Translations under genes and position numbers: made by a program | Assembly (NCBI RefSeq): GCF_008180725.1 | Contig: NZ_VTEV01000009.1 | Span: forward strand, 58,377-122,376 | Origin: Sutcliffiella horikoshii | GTDB taxonomy: Bacteria > Bacillota > Bacilli > Bacillales > Bacillaceae_I | Direction: 5' to 3' | Length of the DNA: 64,000 nt | Shown: positions 25,981 to 33,882 of the stretch, piece after piece | Layout of the letters: each line of letters opens with the position of its first letter | Numbering within the stretch: position 1 is the stretch's first letter | The notes under the pieces: model-generated | Told to the model about the DNA's origin: nothing | What the model saw: only the letters and a program-made list of their open reading frames with translations | The model's database searches: none

Positions 25981-26113
25981 GCTGTGTATTGGAGCAAATA
26001 GCGGAGACTCCTGCGGGAGGGTAGCGACAGTGTTGAGACCCCGCAACGAATTGAGGGAGGCTCAAGCACCGTCCCGGGGAAAGCGAAGCCATTTGCGGAA
26101 AGGAACAGCGGTG
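25981..26113. repeat. Intergenic palindromic element, copy 2
   Basis: Diverged copy of the element at 12777-12908: gcggagactcctgcgggag, gagaccccgcaa, gagggaggctcaa, gtcccggggaaagcgaagcc, bounded by gctgtg...ggagcaaat / atttgcggaa...acagc. Confidence 0.75.
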
Positions 26114-26177
26114 ATAAACCAATCAACTTAAATTTTTACCATGTATGATTGACTATTTATAAAATTTCTACAATTTA

Positions 26178-26207
26178 TTGACGGTTCATTTAACGGAATG
26201 TTATTAT
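26178..26207 (+). promoter_or_regulatory. SigA promoter of the Phe-oxidation operon
   Basis: TTGACG (26178-26183), 18-bp spacer, TATTAT (26202-26207). Confidence 0.72.
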
Positions 26208-26209
26208 AG

Positions 26210-26227
26210 CGTTGAATAAACGTTATA
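26210..26227 (+). promoter_or_regulatory. Probable PaaX operator at the Phe-oxidation operon
   Basis: Core CGTTGAATAAACG (26210-26222) followed by TTATA, beginning 3 nt after the -10 box, as at paaA and the ABC importer. Confidence 0.68.
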
Positions 26228-26244
26228 CGTTTTGGGGTGAACAC

Positions 26245-26628
26245 ATGAAGCAGGAACTAACCATAGGTACGAAACATTCCATTCAAATCACCGTTACCAA
26301 CAAAATGTTTGCCCAGTTTGAAGGGGAACTAGTGCATCCCGTGTATTCCACAGCAACGATGGTGTATCACATGGAGTGGGTGTCCCGCCAAATTATTTTA
26401 AAGGTTTTGGAAGAGACAGAAGAAGGAATGGGTGCAGAAGTTAAAGTAAAGCATCTGGCACCGGTAACAGAAGGAACCTTGTTGACGTTAGAAGCAACGG
26501 TAGTGGGTCTTAAAAAGAACTTCATCATCACAAAAGTCTTAATATTTTCTAAAGATCGAGTTGTTGGCGAAGGGGAAGTTACGCAAGTAATATTACCAAA
26601 AAGTAAAATCAACACAATGATAGACTAA
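26245..26628 (+). CDS. Hotdog-fold acyl-CoA thioesterase, FlK-like
   Basis: 127 residues. Aligning by eye with fluoroacetyl-CoA thioesterase FlK, the catalytic set Thr42-Glu50-His76 corresponds in spacing to Thr36, Glu44 and His70 here (STATM, HMEWV, VKHLAP), so a similar mechanism is plausible. In this operon the likely substrate is phenylacetyl-CoA or an acyl-CoA by-product of the dehydrogenase complex, but the substrate is inferred. A TTG at 26212 lies inside the operator and is rejected; GGGGTGA precedes the ATG at 26245. First gene of the operon with PheDH and the dehydrogenase complex. Confidence 0.82.
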   Translation: MKQELTIGTKHSIQITVTNKMFAQFEGELVHPVYSTATMVYHMEWVSRQIILKVLEETEEGMGAEVKVKHLAPVTEGTLLTLEATVVGLKKNFIITKVLIFSKDRVVGEGEVTQVILPKSKINTMID

Positions 26629-26700
26629 AAGAATAATGGAAAAAGGGTGGTTGCTTTGACAAATATGAAAACGCTTACTTCAGAAGTTGGAGGAATGGAG

Positions 26701-27801
26701 ATGTTCGATAAAATTCAACAACACCAACAAGTAGTTTTTTGTAATGATCCAGATACAGGGTTGAAGGCCATAATTGCGATACATAACACAACGTTAGGGC
26801 CTGCTTTGGGCGGATGTCGTATGCAACCATATCAATCAGTGGATGCTGCTTTATATGATGTTCTTCGGCTTTCAAAAGGGATGACCTATAAATGCGCAGC
26901 AGCTGACGTTGATTTTGGCGGGGGGAAAGCGGTCATCATTGGTGACCCGAATAAAGACAAAACTCCAGAACTATTTAGAGCGTTCGGTCAATTTGTCGAA
27001 TCGTTAAATGGTCGATTTTATACTGGTACTGATATGGGCACTTCTCCTGAGGATTTCGTGCATGCCTTAAAAGAAACAAATTGTATTGTAGGTGTGGATG
27101 AGGTGTATGGCGGAAGTGGGGATTCATCTGTTCCAACAGCTCAAGGGGTTATATATGGAATTGAAGCGACAAACCTTACACTATGGGGTTCGAAAAACCT
27201 TTACGGAAAAAGTTATGCAATCCAAGGCCTAGGGAAGGTTGGGGCAAAAGTGGCAGAACAGCTAATGCATGCTGGAGCTGACATTTATGTATCTGACATC
27301 AATGAATTCGCCATTAACCAACTGGTCTCCAAAGCGAAAGAGATTGGAGCAGGTATCAAAGTGGTAGGCGGAGATGAAATCTACTCAGTTGATGCAGATG
27401 TGTTTGTACCGTGCGCCCTTGGAGGAATCATTAACGACCAGACGATAGAACAGCTGAAAGTAAAAGCGGTAGTAGGTTCTGCCAACAACCAACTAATCGA
27501 AAACCATCACTGTGCGATGCTGCAAGAAAAAGGGATCCTTTATGCACCTGATTACATCGTCAATGCCGGTGGATTGATTCAAGTGGCAGATGAACTATAT
27601 GAACCAAACAAAGAACGTGTTCTTCGCAAAACTATGGCTATCTATAACTCTTTAATGGATGTATATAAAGAAGCAGAGAAAATGAATATTACGACGGTGG
27701 AAGCGGCAAATAATTTCTGTGAGCAAAGATTAGTAGACAGAAGCAGAAGGAACAGCTTCTTTACCCATTCCAAGCGACCAAAATGGTCGGTACGAGTTTA
27801 A
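26701..27801 (+). CDS. pdh: Phenylalanine dehydrogenase
   Basis: NAD-dependent oxidative deamination of L-Phe to phenylpyruvate. 366 residues from the ATG at 26701 (GGAGG seven bases upstream), the length of the Thermoactinomyces enzyme. [18 protein letters not shown] (59-76), with the two active-site Lys64 and Lys76, and [17 protein letters not shown] match phenylalanine dehydrogenases; leucine dehydrogenases have TYKNAAAGLNLGGGK and ITAEDVGT in these places. [14 protein letters not shown] is the NAD-binding turn and [18 protein letters not shown] the C-terminal signature. A longer frame from 26647 exists. Its place before the dehydrogenase complex fits Phe catabolism. Confidence 0.87.
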   Translation: MFDKIQQHQQVVFCNDPDTGLKAIIAIHNTTLGPALGGCRMQPYQSVDAALYDVLRLSKGMTYKCAAADVDFGGGKAVIIGDPNKDKTPELFRAFGQFVESLNGRFYTGTDMGTSPEDFVHALKETNCIVGVDEVYGGSGDSSVPTAQGVIYGIEATNLTLWGSKNLYGKSYAIQGLGKVGAKVAEQLMHAGADIYVSDINEFAINQLVSKAKEIGAGIKVVGGDEIYSVDADVFVPCALGGIINDQTIEQLKVKAVVGSANNQLIENHHCAMLQEKGILYAPDYIVNAGGLIQVADELYEPNKERVLRKTMAIYNSLMDVYKEAEKMNITTVEAANNFCEQRLVDRSRRNSFFTHSKRPKWSVRV

Positions 27802-27817
27802 TAGAGGGGGAAATAAG

Positions 27818-28882
27818 GTGACTAATCAATTTCCTATCATTCAGATTATCGATAATCAAGGAAATATCCTTGATAACACATATGAAGAAAGAATCACAGA
27901 AGATCTTGCAAAGTCTATGTATAGACATTTACTTAGAATTCGTACATTTGACAAAAAATGTATTAGTCTTCAGCGACAAGGCCGCATCGGTACCTATGCT
28001 CCGTACGAGGGGCAAGAAGCTTCTCAAGTAGGGAGTGCGTTGGCATTAAAGGATGAAGACTGGCTATTTCCTTCTTATAGGGATCACGGTGCTACCATGA
28101 CGTTCGGTCACTCCCTTCGCAATATTCTCTTGTTTTGGAATGGGAGAAATGAAGGGTGTATTCCGGCCAATGGCAAGAAAGTTTTTCCACCGGGAATTCC
28201 GATTGCCACGCAACTTCCACACGCGGTAGGTGCAGCCTATGCAGAAAAAAGAAAAGGAACGAATAATGCGAGTATCGTTTATTTCGGGGATGGAGCAACA
28301 TCTGAAGGGGATTTTCATGAAGGGTTAAACTTTGCCAGCGTTCTGAAGGCGCCGGTTGTATTTTTTAACCAGAACAATCATTTTGCCATTTCTGTCCCTT
28401 TATCCAAACAAATGAATACCGAAACAATTGCTCAGAAAGCACTTGCTTATGATATGAGAAGCGTCCGAATTGATGGTAATGATGTTTTCGCCGTTTATTT
28501 TCATACGTTGGATTCATTAGAACAAGCAAGAAACGGGGAGGGGCCAACCTTAATTGAAGCGGTAACATGGAGATATGGCGCACACACCACTGCTGATGAT
28601 CCAACCAAATATCGAGATCAATCTGAAAACGAGAAAAGACGCGAGAATGACCCTGTTCTTCGATTAGAACGCTTTATGAAAAATCAAGGCTGGTTTACAG
28701 AAGACTGGAAAGAATCAATGTTAGTAGAGCTTTCTCAAGAAGTCGATACTGCAATAGAAGAAATGGAGAATTTTCCAAAGGCAGATCCTTCTGACATGTT
28801 TGACTACGTGTTTGAAAAGCCGACATGGGGAATTGAGCAACAGAAAAAGGAACTTCTTCAACAGATGAGAGGTGAAGCATAG
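27818..28882 (+). CDS. 2-oxoacid dehydrogenase E1 component alpha subunit
   Basis: 354-residue thiamine-diphosphate enzyme subunit that with the beta subunit decarboxylates the 2-oxoacid and reductively acylates E2. The TPP/Mg motif starts at GDGATSEGDFHEGLNFASVL and ends with FNQNNHFAIS; RHGAT-like YRDHGATMTFG and the phosphorylation-loop region RYGAHTTADDPTKYRD are typical of BCKDH/PDH E1alpha. GTG start with GAGGGGG seven bases upstream. Following PheDH, the likely substrate is phenylpyruvate; branched-chain oxoacids cannot be excluded. Overlaps the beta gene by one base. Confidence 0.92.
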   Translation: MTNQFPIIQIIDNQGNILDNTYEERITEDLAKSMYRHLLRIRTFDKKCISLQRQGRIGTYAPYEGQEASQVGSALALKDEDWLFPSYRDHGATMTFGHSLRNILLFWNGRNEGCIPANGKKVFPPGIPIATQLPHAVGAAYAEKRKGTNNASIVYFGDGATSEGDFHEGLNFASVLKAPVVFFNQNNHFAISVPLSKQMNTETIAQKALAYDMRSVRIDGNDVFAVYFHTLDSLEQARNGEGPTLIEAVTWRYGAHTTADDPTKYRDQSENEKRRENDPVLRLERFMKNQGWFTEDWKESMLVELSQEVDTAIEEMENFPKADPSDMFDYVFEKPTWGIEQQKKELLQQMRGEA

Positions 28883-29877
28883 TGGAAACAGCATTGAAAA
28901 CGAAAACATTGACTATGGTTCAAGCGATTACGGATGGACTAGATACTATGCTCCGTGAAAACGAACATGTACTTCTCATGGGCGAAGACATTGGGGTAAA
29001 TGGTGGTGTTTTCCGGGCTACAGAAGGGTTGCAGCAAAAATTCGGCGAAGACCGTGTCATAGATACCCCGTTAAGTGAAGCTGGTTTCATCGGAGCTGCA
29101 ATTGGGATGGCGATAAATGGTTTCCGTCCGGTTACAGAAATACAATTTCTTGGATTTATTTATCCTGCCTACGAACAAATTATGACCCATGCATCAAGAA
29201 TCAGGGCTAGAACGATGGGCCATTATACCGTCCCAATGGTCATCCGTGCACCATATGGGGCAGGAGTTAGGGCACCAGAAATCCACTCAGATAGTACAGA
29301 GGCGATTTTTACCCATATGCCTGGTATTAAAGTGGTGTGCCCGTCAAACCCTTATGACGCCAAAGGATTATTGATTGCCGCAATCGAGGATCCAGATCCT
29401 GTATTATTCTTGGAACCGATGCGCTGTTATCGTTCTGTCAGAGAAGAAGTGCCTGAAGGAAAATATACGGTGGAGATCGGGAAAGGAAAGATTTGCAGGG
29501 AAGGCGAGGATGTCACCATTATTGCGTGGGGAGCTATGGTTCCCGTTGCCCTTCAATCTGCGAAGAAACTAGAATCTGAGGGTGTAAGTTGCGAAGTAAT
29601 TGACCTTAGAAGCCTCTACCCAATTGATAAAGATATCATTGCAGAATCTGTACAGAAAACTGGTAGAACGGTTATTGTACACGAAGCGCATGCGGCAACA
29701 AGTGTAAGTGGGGATGTGCTTGCCATCATCAATGAAACATCGTTCCTCTATCAAAAGGCGCCAGTGGAGCGAGTAACGGGATTTGATGTGCCTGTTCCTT
29801 ATTTCGGATTTGAAGACTACTACCTGCCAACTACTGACAGGGTGGTTACGGCAGTAAATAAAGTGATGAAGTTTTAG
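28882..29877 (+). CDS. 2-oxoacid dehydrogenase E1 component beta subunit
   Basis: 331 residues, the standard beta subunit: LLMGEDIGVNGGVFRATEGLQ, DTPLSEAGFIGAAIGMAING, the EIQFLGFIYPAYEQI helix and APYGAGVRAPEIHSDSTEA, which carry TPP and potassium contacts; C-terminal transketolase domain ends with VTGFDVPVPYFGFEDYYLP. GTG start overlaps the E1alpha stop by one base, so translation is coupled. Confidence 0.93.
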   Translation: METALKTKTLTMVQAITDGLDTMLRENEHVLLMGEDIGVNGGVFRATEGLQQKFGEDRVIDTPLSEAGFIGAAIGMAINGFRPVTEIQFLGFIYPAYEQIMTHASRIRARTMGHYTVPMVIRAPYGAGVRAPEIHSDSTEAIFTHMPGIKVVCPSNPYDAKGLLIAAIEDPDPVLFLEPMRCYRSVREEVPEGKYTVEIGKGKICREGEDVTIIAWGAMVPVALQSAKKLESEGVSCEVIDLRSLYPIDKDIIAESVQKTGRTVIVHEAHAATSVSGDVLAIINETSFLYQKAPVERVTGFDVPVPYFGFEDYYLPTTDRVVTAVNKVMKF

Positions 29878-29895
29878 TAAAAGGAGGTTCAATGT

Positions 29896-31149
29896 ATGAT
29901 TGAGGTCAAACTTCATGATATTGGGGAAGGCATGACACAGGCTGATATTTTATCTTTTTTTGTTAAAAAAGGAGATAAGGTGAAGCCAGATGAGCCTCTA
30001 GTTGAGGTACAGACAGATAAAATGACTGCTGAAATACCGGCACCGCTTGCTGGAGTAATCAAAGAAATATTGGTGAAAGAAGGGGAAACCATACCCGTTG
30101 GCACCACTTTATTTTTGTTAGAAGCTGAATCGGCTGGAAAAGAGACAATAACTTCTAACAAAGATACACATTCAAACACTTCCACAAAAGCGACCGAAAC
30201 AACAAGAGAGCATCAACCTCCAACAAAGTTGCATTCATTTAGAATCATGGCTGCCCCATATACAAGAAAGATTGCAAGGGACTCAGGAGTTGATATTGAA
30301 CAGATTGAAGGGACCGGCCCTGCTGGTAGGATTACAGATGAAGATGTCTATAGATTCATAGAGAGTAAAGAGCAGCCTACAACTAAAGTGGAAGTGAAGG
30401 AACAGCCAGTCCAGCAAAGTCAAACTAAAACAGAATCTAGTAATCATCAAGAACCTTCTACGATCATTCCATACAGAGGACGAAGAAAACAAATCGGCAA
30501 GAAAATGGCACAGTCACTTCTCACAATCCCGCATTGCACTCATTTTGAAGAAGTAGATGTGACAAACATTTTAGAACTCAGGGAGATTTGGAAAAAAAGC
30601 AATCAAAGCATATCAGCAACTGCTCTATTTTTAAAAGCCATATCCATCGCCTTGAAAGATTATCCAATCTTTAATGCAAGATTGAACGAACAGGAAGAGA
30701 CAATAGAGTTGATGAAAGAACATCATATAGGAATTGCGACAGATACAGAAGATGGCCTGATTGTCCCTGTAATCCGTAATGTGGAGAGAAAGTCACTAAA
30801 AGAAATTCATGTCAATTTAAAAGAGCTCACAAAAAAGGCACAGGAGAATAAGCTTTCCATGAAAGAATTGACTGGGGGCAGTTTTACCATCAGTAATGTT
30901 GGTCCTCTTGGAGGGAGTATTGGTGCCACACCAATCATTAATCAGCCGGAAGTGGGATTGATTTCTTTCCATAAAACCCAAAAGCGGCCGGTTGTAAATG
31001 AGCAGGAAGAGATTGTTATACGGTCTATCATGAACATTTCTATGTCCTTTGATCACCGTGTGGCAGATGGAGCGACAGCAGTCGCCTTTACAAACAGGCT
31101 GACTCAACTTTTAGAAGAACCAAAATTATTAATGCTGGAGCTGGTTTAA
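29896..31149 (+). CDS. 2-oxoacid dehydrogenase E2 (dihydrolipoyl acyltransferase)
   Basis: 417-residue core of the complex that transfers the acyl group to CoA. N-terminal lipoyl domain with lipoylated Lys42 (VQTDKMTAEI), Thr/Glu-rich linker, peripheral-subunit-binding domain at about 118-153 (APYTRKIARDSGVDIEQIEG), second linker, and catalytic domain from about 195 with His387 (MSFDHRVADGA). One lipoyl domain only. Predicted product here is phenylacetyl-CoA if phenylpyruvate is used. AAAGGAGG precedes the ATG; the stop abuts the E3 start. Confidence 0.94.
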   Translation: MIEVKLHDIGEGMTQADILSFFVKKGDKVKPDEPLVEVQTDKMTAEIPAPLAGVIKEILVKEGETIPVGTTLFLLEAESAGKETITSNKDTHSNTSTKATETTREHQPPTKLHSFRIMAAPYTRKIARDSGVDIEQIEGTGPAGRITDEDVYRFIESKEQPTTKVEVKEQPVQQSQTKTESSNHQEPSTIIPYRGRRKQIGKKMAQSLLTIPHCTHFEEVDVTNILELREIWKKSNQSISATALFLKAISIALKDYPIFNARLNEQEETIELMKEHHIGIATDTEDGLIVPVIRNVERKSLKEIHVNLKELTKKAQENKLSMKELTGGSFTISNVGPLGGSIGATPIINQPEVGLISFHKTQKRPVVNEQEEIVIRSIMNISMSFDHRVADGATAVAFTNRLTQLLEEPKLLMLELV

Positions 31150-32586
31150 ATGGTTGTAGGTGAACTTACTCAAGAACGTGATGTAATCGTGATCGGTGGA
31201 GGCCCGGGTGGTTATCACGCTGCAATCCGAGCGGCTCAGTTAGGGCGACAGGTTACCATCATTGAGAAAAACAAGCTTGGCGGCGTCTGCTTAAATGAAG
31301 GATGCATCCCATCCAAAGTACATACTGCAGCAGCTCAGGTCTTCCAACGGATGAAACCTTTTCAGCAGTTCGGGCTAGATACAAGCGGAGTTTCATTCGA
31401 TTTACCAAGGTTACAGGAACACAAACAAAAGGTAGTGGAGCAACTGCTTCAAGGTGTTGTGGCATTATGTAAAGCAAATAAAATCGAGATCATAGAGGGA
31501 GAAGCTTCTTTTATATCCGCCAGTAAAATAGGGGTGGAGAATGGGCATCAATATGATACTTTCACTTTCAACGATGTAATTATTGCAGCCGGGTGCAATA
31601 AGAAGCCAATCGCTGAAATATCCCATCAAGCTCTAACACCAACTTCAATATGGAACCTGGAAGAATTGCCAAGTGAGCTTATTTTATATGGAAACGACGA
31701 CTTCACCCTTGAAGTTGCAACCACATTTAACAGTTTAGGATCAAAGGTGACATGGATTCTTCCACCAGGTCAACATGAATTTACATTTGACCCTTCCATA
31801 AACAAAGAACTGCAGAGACAGTTAAAAAAGCAAAAAATAAAGCTCTATAAGGCCGATGCAACTCCTCAGTTTAGGTTCGGTGAGAATCAATGGGAAGTAG
31901 AATTGGAGCAGGGGAAGAATGAATCAGTTATGTTGGAAAGTTCACATCTTTATTGTGCGGAAGAAAGAAAACAGTCAACGGATTCACTTGGTGTTCAGCG
32001 TGCAGGCGTACATTTGACCGACGAAGGTTTTATAAAAATAAATAAAGCAAGCGGTACTAATGTACCATCCGTTTATGCCATTGGAGATATTACAGAAGGC
32101 CCTGCCTTGGCAGTTAAAGCGATTAAACAAGGGAAAGTTGCGGCGGAAAACATAGCAGGCCAACATTCTGAGTGTGATTTTACATTTCTACCTAGAATCG
32201 TTCAAACCATCCCACCGATTGCAACAGTCGGAATGACGGAAACAGATGCGATTGGAAATGGGTTTGAAGTGAAGGTAGGGGAAAGCACTCTCCAAACAAA
32301 TGGGTATGCAAGTATTCTTGGACAAAAAGAAGGTTTCAGTAAGACGGTAACAGATGCGAAAACAGGATTGATTTTGGGTATTCATATGATGGGAGCCCAA
32401 GCGGTAGAAATGATTAGTACCGGAACACTTGCTTTAGAAATGGTAGCAAGACAAGAAGATTTGCTGTTTCCTTCCTACCCGCACCCGAGTGTAAACGAAA
32501 GCATGTGGGAGTCGGTGGAAGATCTAGAAGGAAAAGCAATTCATAAAGCCCCAAAAGCGACAAAACAAAAAGTAACTTCGTCATGA
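31150..32586 (+). CDS. Dihydrolipoyl dehydrogenase (E3)
   Basis: 478-residue flavoprotein reoxidising E2-bound dihydrolipoamide. FAD motif GGGPGGYHAAIRAAQLG, redox pair Cys47-Cys52 (GVCLNEGCIPSK), second FAD site VYAIGDITEGPALAVKA, and C-terminal YPHPSVNESMWE with the active-site His-Glu pair. The NAD-binding half is poorly conserved: where GxGxxG is expected there is LYGNDDFTLEVATTFNSLG, so cofactor binding may be altered. A dedicated E3 within the operon means the complex does not depend on the PDH E3. The gene ends at 32586 without an obvious terminator. Confidence 0.88.
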   Translation: MVVGELTQERDVIVIGGGPGGYHAAIRAAQLGRQVTIIEKNKLGGVCLNEGCIPSKVHTAAAQVFQRMKPFQQFGLDTSGVSFDLPRLQEHKQKVVEQLLQGVVALCKANKIEIIEGEASFISASKIGVENGHQYDTFTFNDVIIAAGCNKKPIAEISHQALTPTSIWNLEELPSELILYGNDDFTLEVATTFNSLGSKVTWILPPGQHEFTFDPSINKELQRQLKKQKIKLYKADATPQFRFGENQWEVELEQGKNESVMLESSHLYCAEERKQSTDSLGVQRAGVHLTDEGFIKINKASGTNVPSVYAIGDITEGPALAVKAIKQGKVAAENIAGQHSECDFTFLPRIVQTIPPIATVGMTETDAIGNGFEVKVGESTLQTNGYASILGQKEGFSKTVTDAKTGLILGIHMMGAQAVEMISTGTLALEMVARQEDLLFPSYPHPSVNESMWESVEDLEGKAIHKAPKATKQKVTSS

Positions 32587-32627
32587 TACGTTGGCGCGTC
32601 AAAGCATTCTAGCTTTAAACGAGACTC

Positions 32628-32656
32628 TTGCAGACTATGAAAATAATAGATTATAT
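32628..32656 (+). promoter_or_regulatory. Putative promoter of hppD
   Basis: TTGCAG (32628-32633), 17-bp spacer, TTATAT (32651-32656). No PaaX-type core follows the -10 box; an AT-rich inverted repeat around ATTCAGAAT lies directly downstream. Confidence 0.45.
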
Positions 32657-32705
32657 TATATTCAGAATAATAATATTTTTTAGATAAAAATCAGGAGGGG
32701 TATTT

Positions 32706-33824
32706 ATGAACGTAGAAAAAACGATGCAAGTAAAAGATCAAGCAGAAGAAGTATTTCCAGTCAAAGATGTTGACTATTTGGAGATCTACACTGGTAACGC
32801 TAAACAAGCATCACACTTTTTTGCAACCACATTCGGATTTCAACCTATCGCCTATTCTGGATTAGAAACAGGCAACAGGGAGACGGTTTCCTATGTGTTA
32901 AAGCAACGTAATGTACGACTGGTCATTACAGGTTCCCTTAAACAGGATACAAAAATTTCTGAGTTTGTTAAAAAGCATGGAGACGGAGTAAAGGATATTG
33001 CGCTTGTCGTGGAAGATGTTGAGAGTGCTTACAATGGAGCGGTGGAAAGAGGAGCAATTGCCATTCAGCCACCACAAGAATTAACAGACGAGCACGGAAC
33101 ATTAAAGAAAGCGGTAATCGCTACATACGGGGATACCATTCATACATTGGTTGAACGCAAAAATTATAGTGGAGTTTTCATGCCTGGATTCAAAGCATAC
33201 ACGAACACTACACCTGTTAAAGATGCAGGGATTATCGGGATTGATCACGTGGTAGGAAACGTAGAGCAAATGGAAGAATGGGTTGCTTATTACGAAAAAG
33301 TGATGGGCTTTAAAGAAATGACGCATTTCACAGATAAAGATATTAACACAGAATATTCCGCGCTAATGTCTAAAGTAATGCACAATGGCGGCAGAATCAA
33401 ATTCCCAATCAATGAACCTGCTGAAGGAAAAAGAAAATCGCAAATCGAAGAATACTTGGAGTTCTATAATGGTGCCGGTGTTCAGCATATTGCAATACTA
33501 ACGGAAGATATTGTTCAAACAGTAAGCAAACTAAAAGAAAATGGAGTCGAGTTCCTTAATACTCCTGACACTTACTACGAAATGTTATCAGAAAGAGTAG
33601 GAGAAATTGACGAGGAGATTGCAAAGCTTCGCGAGCTGAGCATTCTGGTTGACCGAGACGATGAAGGTTATCTACTTCAGATTTTCACTAAACCTATTGT
33701 AGACAGACCAACTCTGTTTATTGAAGTGATCCAACGTAAAGGGGCAAAAGGCTTTGGGGAAGGAAACTTTAAAGCGTTATTTGAATCCATTGAAAGAGAG
33801 CAAGAATTAAGAGGAAATCTGTAA
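32706..33824 (+). CDS. hppD: 4-hydroxyphenylpyruvate dioxygenase
   Basis: Fe(II) enzyme converting 4-hydroxyphenylpyruvate (and O2) into homogentisate. 372 residues with two vicinal-oxygen-chelate domains; iron ligands His181 (GIDHVVGNV), His261 (VQHIAILT) and Glu340 (FIEVIQRKG) are intact, and the C-terminal GAKGFGEGNFKALFESIEREQ gate helix is present. AGGAGGGG precedes the ATG. It is followed by a terminator hairpin, then the rest of the homogentisate genes. Confidence 0.96.
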   Translation: MNVEKTMQVKDQAEEVFPVKDVDYLEIYTGNAKQASHFFATTFGFQPIAYSGLETGNRETVSYVLKQRNVRLVITGSLKQDTKISEFVKKHGDGVKDIALVVEDVESAYNGAVERGAIAIQPPQELTDEHGTLKKAVIATYGDTIHTLVERKNYSGVFMPGFKAYTNTTPVKDAGIIGIDHVVGNVEQMEEWVAYYEKVMGFKEMTHFTDKDINTEYSALMSKVMHNGGRIKFPINEPAEGKRKSQIEEYLEFYNGAGVQHIAILTEDIVQTVSKLKENGVEFLNTPDTYYEMLSERVGEIDEEIAKLRELSILVDRDDEGYLLQIFTKPIVDRPTLFIEVIQRKGAKGFGEGNFKALFESIEREQELRGNL

Positions 33825-33832
33825 GCAAGTCA

Positions 33833-33864
33833 CTAAGGGGAGGACCAGTTTCCTCCCTTTTTTA
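33833..33864 (+). terminator. Terminator hairpin after hppD
   Basis: Stem aaggggagga / tcctccctt with a bulge, followed by six T; probably partial, as the next genes belong to the same pathway and no strong promoter is seen in the 20 bases left. Confidence 0.65.
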
Positions 33865-33882
33865 TAGGAGGTAGATTTAAGC

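Noticed and set aside
26701..27801. Leucine dehydrogenase
   Set aside because: The active-site segment reads [15 protein letters not shown] and FYTGTDMGT as in phenylalanine dehydrogenases, not TYKNAAAGLNLGGGK and ITAEDVGT.
32651..32690. PaaX-type operator at hppD
   Set aside because: The region after the -10 box is AT-rich with an inverted repeat but lacks the CGTT...AACG core.
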